From NCBI GenBank assembly GCA_050084515.1, contig CM114271.1, positions 12,524,001 through 12,588,000 of the forward strand: DNA of 64,000 nucleotides. Reading direction: 5' to 3'. The notes below the pieces were generated by a model, which made no database searches, was not told where the DNA came from, and saw nothing but the letters and a program-made list of their open reading frames with translations. This document shows positions 60,061 through 64,000 of the stretch, piece after piece. The stretch is from Blasia pusilla (lineage: Eukaryota > Marchantiophyta > Marchantiopsida > Blasiales). The position numbers and the translations under genes are program-made. Position 1 is the stretch's first letter; the number at the start of each line of letters is the position of its first letter.

Positions 60061-61090
60061 TCTCCTCCTTAGTTACCTCCGGTCAGTCTGGGCTCCAATC
60101 TTCCTTGATGGAAGCCCACTTTGAGGCAGTCTTTAGAGGCACTATGTCTGACGGGAATATCCCCATGGAGGTTAGGGCCCGTATTCGCTCTTGCTCGGAA
60201 AGGGGCAGGCTCATGGGTAGGGGCGCCCCTTCTCCGAGCTTTCCAGATCGCACCACTTACCTATACCACGATGCGGTTCCGCTTGGGCCTCGCCCAACCA
60301 TCGGTGGTTGGTTCGACACAATGCGAGTGTCGCCGGAGCCTGGATCCACTTGGTGTGCATTTGGCACGCTGTCCAGTTGGGGGTGAGAGGATAGCCACTC
60401 ACGATGCAAAGGCGGGATATCATGTTCAGATTGCTCGAGAGTGGCTTCCATGTGCAGAGAGAGAGGCACTACTCCATGCGGGATTCCCTCATTCGGCCGA
60501 TCTCTACATGACACGTGAGGTGAGGTGGTTGTGGAGGACGTGGTAGTCACAGATCCTACGCGGGAGGATCGAGCCCAAGTGGTGGCCCAAGGGCGAATGC
60601 TACAAGGAGCGGCGCGGCGGCGGCGGCGGCGAAGAAGACACATATCTACTGATCGACTACACGAGGACACATCTTCATCCCCCGGCCATAGAGATGTATG
60701 GGGCTATGGGGGAGAGGTTCGACTTCGTTCATACGGATCGCGCCCATCATCTCCACTCGAGAAATGGGTTGTCCTTAGCTACCGCGCGGTCTGTATTGAC
60801 AGGGCTGGTCTCCATAGTGTTGCAATGTGCCCAGGCTAATGGGATTTTGGCGGCGGGCTCAGTTGTGGGAGACGCCGCGCTAGAGGCCCACTTAGTAGTA
60901 GTCATAGCTCTTTTGTTGTTGCTGATATTGTCTCTGTTGTTGGTGAGTTTCGTCGTTAGGGGGGGGAATGCCCCCTTCTTCCTTTTATGGTCCTGTTGTG
61001 GCCTTCAGGTTTTGACTCTTTGAGTCCCCCTCTTTTGTACTTCCGATGGGTTTTCCATCACTCGTTTTTATCGAAGTGCATCTTTGTTTA
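60061..61090 (+). pseudogene. Non-LTR-type RT element, copy C (C-terminal zinc and nuclease-like region)
   Basis: The best preserved copy of this family here. The frame 60121-60546 holds LGLAQPSVVGSTQCECRRSL, continuing DPLGVHLARC and 'THDA': a CxC..H..C zinc-binding cluster followed by a His, as in the region after RT in plant/algal non-LTR-type ORFs. Then, in other frames, come 'DVVVTDPTRED' (60537-60569, PD-D-like) and 'MYGAMGERFD' (60694 onward), the equivalent of FAMELFGYL in copy A. A GGC-repeat expansion at 60610-60630 encodes an Arg run. Frameshifts separate the three blocks. The tail 61003-61060 matches 47.03 kb. Confidence 0.6.
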
Positions 61091-61930
61091 ACCTTAAATA
61101 GAAGATACCACCAAACTATGCAGTTGTTGGTAGCCAAGAACAAACGCTAAAAAAAGGGTGGAAGTCAAAGTTTGACAAGTGCCCAACTTTGACGATCGCC
61201 TTGGTCAATAAGCGCAATAAAACACATTCTGTCATAGAAATTAGCGTCAGATTGGTATTATTTATTTTACTGTTATTTTAATCCAGTGTTAATCGGCTGG
61301 GTCTGAAGTTTTCGAGGAAGATATTCTGGAAAACAAATAGAGGGGACAAAATTATTATACAATCTTCATTATTAATGCAAGGTCTTAGAGAATTATGCCA
61401 ACGTTTAATTAATTAATATGTCGTTGGTCGTTTTAGAAAGAGCCTACGGGTTAGAATTCAACAAAATGGGAAAAATGTCTTTTCATTTCTTAAAAATTGA
61501 ATTATTTTATGATTACTCCCTATGCATTCCTAGAGAAATAAATCTACGTTTACATGAGTTTTATTTGTTTCTCAATAACACTCGAAAATAAGCAATTTTC
61601 GTCAAATCTTGCACTCTTCCAAAAGTAGAAAAAACGTTTTCAAGCTTGTAGAGGTTATAGATGACACTAAAATAAATTTTTTTCACTTTTCATCATTTTC
61701 ATTCGGATAGAAAGTCTTGATCAATGTGAGAAATGTTCACGTTGCATGGTCCCAAATATCCTTCTGAATCTATGATCATATATGCACTTTGGGATCCAAC
61801 ATCCCAATATTTTTGAGTGAAATTTTATTAAGAAGTTGACTAAGGTGTGGTGTGATCATCCATACCTAAAAGAATTGGGTGCAAGATTTCTAGAGTTTCA
61901 TATACACGGCGCATTAAGCCAAAACTAGCC
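61091..61930. other. AT-rich DNA, no gene seen
   Basis: No coding support. Confidence 0.45.
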
Positions 61931-61969
61931 ATAGTCTCGTGCCCCCTGTTGTCGGGGGCACAAGACTAT
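61931..61969 (+). repeat. Strong GC-rich hairpin
   Basis: ATAGTCTCGTGCCCCC pairs with GGGGGCACAAGACTAT: 15 of 16 positions pair (one C/A mismatch) around a seven-base loop TGTTGTC. It is isolated in AT-rich DNA. Confidence 0.95.
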
Positions 61970-63025
61970 AGGGAGAGGTGCGTAGCACTGTGGAGGTACA
62001 AAGGGTCCGAAGGTGCGTAAGCTTGTTTGAAAAAGTATAAGGTTTGTACTTATTTTGTATGCATTGTTACTTCACAACTTATATATCCAACCTTTGAAAG
62101 GGAAAAACCTCCATATGAGCTAACCTATTTTTAAATTGATACTCATCATTTCTTGTTTGAATAGGAGATGCGCTGCGTGTGATTATCCTCAAGGTTGGAA
62201 AAAGGGTTTCACCACCACGAAAGAAGTTCCTTGTACCATGGGGAGTCTCCGTGCCAATATGCTCCAACCTCCCATGTGACTATTCTCTAATAAGGTCTCT
62301 TAATCTTAAGAGGTGGTAGACTTGGTGCAAACATGAGGTTTGAGTTCGAATTAAGAAAACTAGACTTGGAGTTCTTTTGGGTTCTCATCTTTGAACACTA
62401 CTCCAACTAGCTAGAAAATAAGGCGCACATACATCCACATTGACATGAGGGACACCCACGTACGACTCCACTAAGATTCCTTGCTATTTTGGTAAAATTT
62501 ATGTTGTATGTAGGAGAAATAGGAATCACTACTACATTTTGGGTCGATTTGCAAGTCCATAAAGTCGCAAGCAACTCACAATTTACTTGAAACATAGGTG
62601 CAAACCAATCATAACCTTGAAAGTATGGCACTCTCAAAGTAGTCTCAAAGTAGAGAAATTGACTCTAGTATATAAGTGTGACGCAAGTCAAAAGGGACAT
62701 TTCTTAAAGTCGGAGTCGAGTTTATGAAGGCTCGGAAGGAACTAAAATTTAAAAGTTATGAAAAAATTGCAATTTTTTCATAACTTTGTAAGTTGATTGT
62801 GGGGTTTCGCGAGTCTATGGAATCGTTTTGATTACTTGCAACTTATTAGAAAAAAATGACAAAAATATCTGAAATAAATCACAATAACTAAAACAAAAAG
62901 AGTTCAAGTAGTGGCTTTCTTAATTGCAAATTTTTTTCCATCTTTTGCTTAGTTTGGAAAAAAATTGAGTCTAAAATAAACTTTTTTTCGGGGGCAAGGG
63001 TATTATGCTCACCCCAAGTTATTCT
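61970..63025. other. AT-rich DNA with possible CACTA-like ends
   Basis: CACTACTACATTTTGGGTCG begins at 62527, and CACTACTTGAAC, reverse-complemented, ends at 62913. The enclosed 387 bp has TTGCAAGT-type words but no coding sequence and no matching target duplication. No gene is seen elsewhere in the stretch. Confidence 0.3.
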
Positions 63026-63345
63026 TCGAGATCAGGGTTGCACATGGAAAAATTCCTTGTCCATGCGTGCGTGGGTAACCGTGGCCTGCCCAAGAGCTGG
63101 CCGTGTAGACCCAGGCTGACGGAGCCCGCACCGGTTGCGGATCTCGCGGTAGGCCTGCAAGAGGGATTTGGCCCCTATTGGGCGGGCTCACGACCGGCCG
63201 CTAGCCTGCCATGTGGATCCAACGGGGGCCCCTAGGCCGCCATGTGGGCGTGAACCCCTCCAACGCGGGCCAAGCCCGTCCTTGCAGGCTTGGCCCCAAT
63301 TGTTACATGGTCGCCAGATGTGGCATATTCCTAGATCTCTGACGC
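63026..63345. repeat. GC-rich non-coding block
   Basis: A sharply bounded GC-rich stretch in AT-rich DNA. Its left edge (GGTTGCACATGGAAAAATTC) resembles the end of the 33767 MITE (GGTTGCATGTGGAAAAAGTC). The interior has many GGCC, GGGCC and CCATGTGG words. No matching right arm was identified. Confidence 0.45.
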
Positions 63346-64000
63346 TCAAATAATTCCAAATGATCCACAAAGATATACTATTAAGGACTGATTTTTTCTT
63401 TTTCGTTTGCAAAAACATCTTCCATCGATTGAGGCCAAATTTTCTATAATGCAAGCAAATATTTATTAATCAACATGACGATTGTTCCCTAGTTTGTATT
63501 TTAATTCTAGTAGGGCATGTTCATTAGTTTGTATTATAATGGGGTGTTCTTTTGAACGGCTTAAAGAGAAATTCTATATATGCCATCTTAGAGAGCTTTA
63601 GTTCAGATTGGCCATTTCTGGCTTTCGGTGCTTCTTCCCAATATCGTGTGCGGAAATCGCCAATCCATTTGTGGCCTTCGGCCGTTGGGACCTTAGTGAG
63701 ACTAACAATGAAGAGCATTGATAAACTCATTTGTCTTAATTTAGTTAAACATGATTAATTAATAAAAAGTAAAAGTGTAATAAAAAATTTAATGAATAAA
63801 ATTTCAATAACAACATAGATACCACCAATTTTGAGCGAATAGAAAATATCGAGAATCTCTTTATCCACAAAATTATACCCAAAGGGTGCCACTCAAGAAT
63901 GTGTTGCGGCTTCTGCCATGACCGGTAAAAATATCGGACGAAACGGGCCATATGCCACCCGGAAGAAGTAACCCGCTCCGGTAGCCCGGAACGGAAGGGT
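63346..64000. other. AT-rich DNA to window end, no gene seen
   Basis: Overlapping short frames on both strands near 63524-63758, none with recognisable features. Confidence 0.4.

Noticed and set aside
62340-62380. A second GTTCGAATT B-box-like word
   Set aside because: No cloverleaf can be formed with the upstream sequence.
62527-62913. A 387-bp non-autonomous CACTA element
   Set aside because: Both ends start CACTACT, but inner sequences do not match and the flanks (AAT and GCT) show no target duplication. Kept only as a remark.
1-64000. CRISPR arrays, bacterial operons or rRNA genes
   Set aside because: No regularly spaced repeats, ribosome-binding-site-linked ORFs or rRNA sequence were seen; the window is eukaryotic nuclear DNA.

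Overview
The window reads as nuclear DNA of a land plant. It has a multi-exon receptor-like cytoplasmic kinase with an N-terminal USP domain, a nuclear-encoded mitochondrial oxidase-type subunit with a presequence, GT-AG introns, and large amounts of decayed plant transposons (CACTA, Ty3/gypsy, Helitron/PIF1-like, non-LTR-type and MITE). Introns are mostly short and the regions around genes are GC- and CpG-rich. This would suit a bryophyte or lycophyte, but the species cannot be fixed from the sequence.

Layout. 0-3 kb: the 5' part of a minus-strand gene, tentatively a chloroplast CPBP-family membrane protein, with a CpG-rich 5' end. 3.0-8.46 kb: a repeat block in which a PHD-finger Ty3/gypsy-like fragment sits inside a non-LTR-type element. 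9.30-10.14 kb: a two-exon minus-strand gene resembling plant COX7c. 11.63-16.49 kb: a CACTA element with TNPA-like exons, a nested MITE and subterminal repeats. 16.8-18.1 kb: a PIF1-like helicase remnant. 19.6-21.1 kb: a second copy of the non-LTR-type element. 21.2-30.65 kb: the main CpG-rich island, holding the USP-kinase gene (CDS 27978 to 23434, minus, 11 exons) and a long upstream region with clustered ACGT/G-box motifs. 30.7-64 kb: AT-rich and transposon-dominated, with a 448-bp MITE, a richer PHD-gypsy fragment (40.5-42.9 kb), a second PIF1 remnant (44.4 kb), Helitron-like termini, an unexplained CpG-retaining island (49.2-50.7 kb), a third PHD-gypsy remnant (54.0-54.4 kb) and a third non-LTR-type element (60.1-61.1 kb).

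Only two genes can be built end to end: the 744-codon USP-kinase and the 104-codon COX7c-like protein. The most unusual observation is a family with RT, RNase H, integrase and a C4HC3 PHD finger. Its recognisable ends are an exact 36-bp inverted repeat rather than visible LTRs, and two independent copies keep the same spacing of about 200 bp from the PHD stop to that terminus. All copies here are broken, partly by C-to-T type changes.
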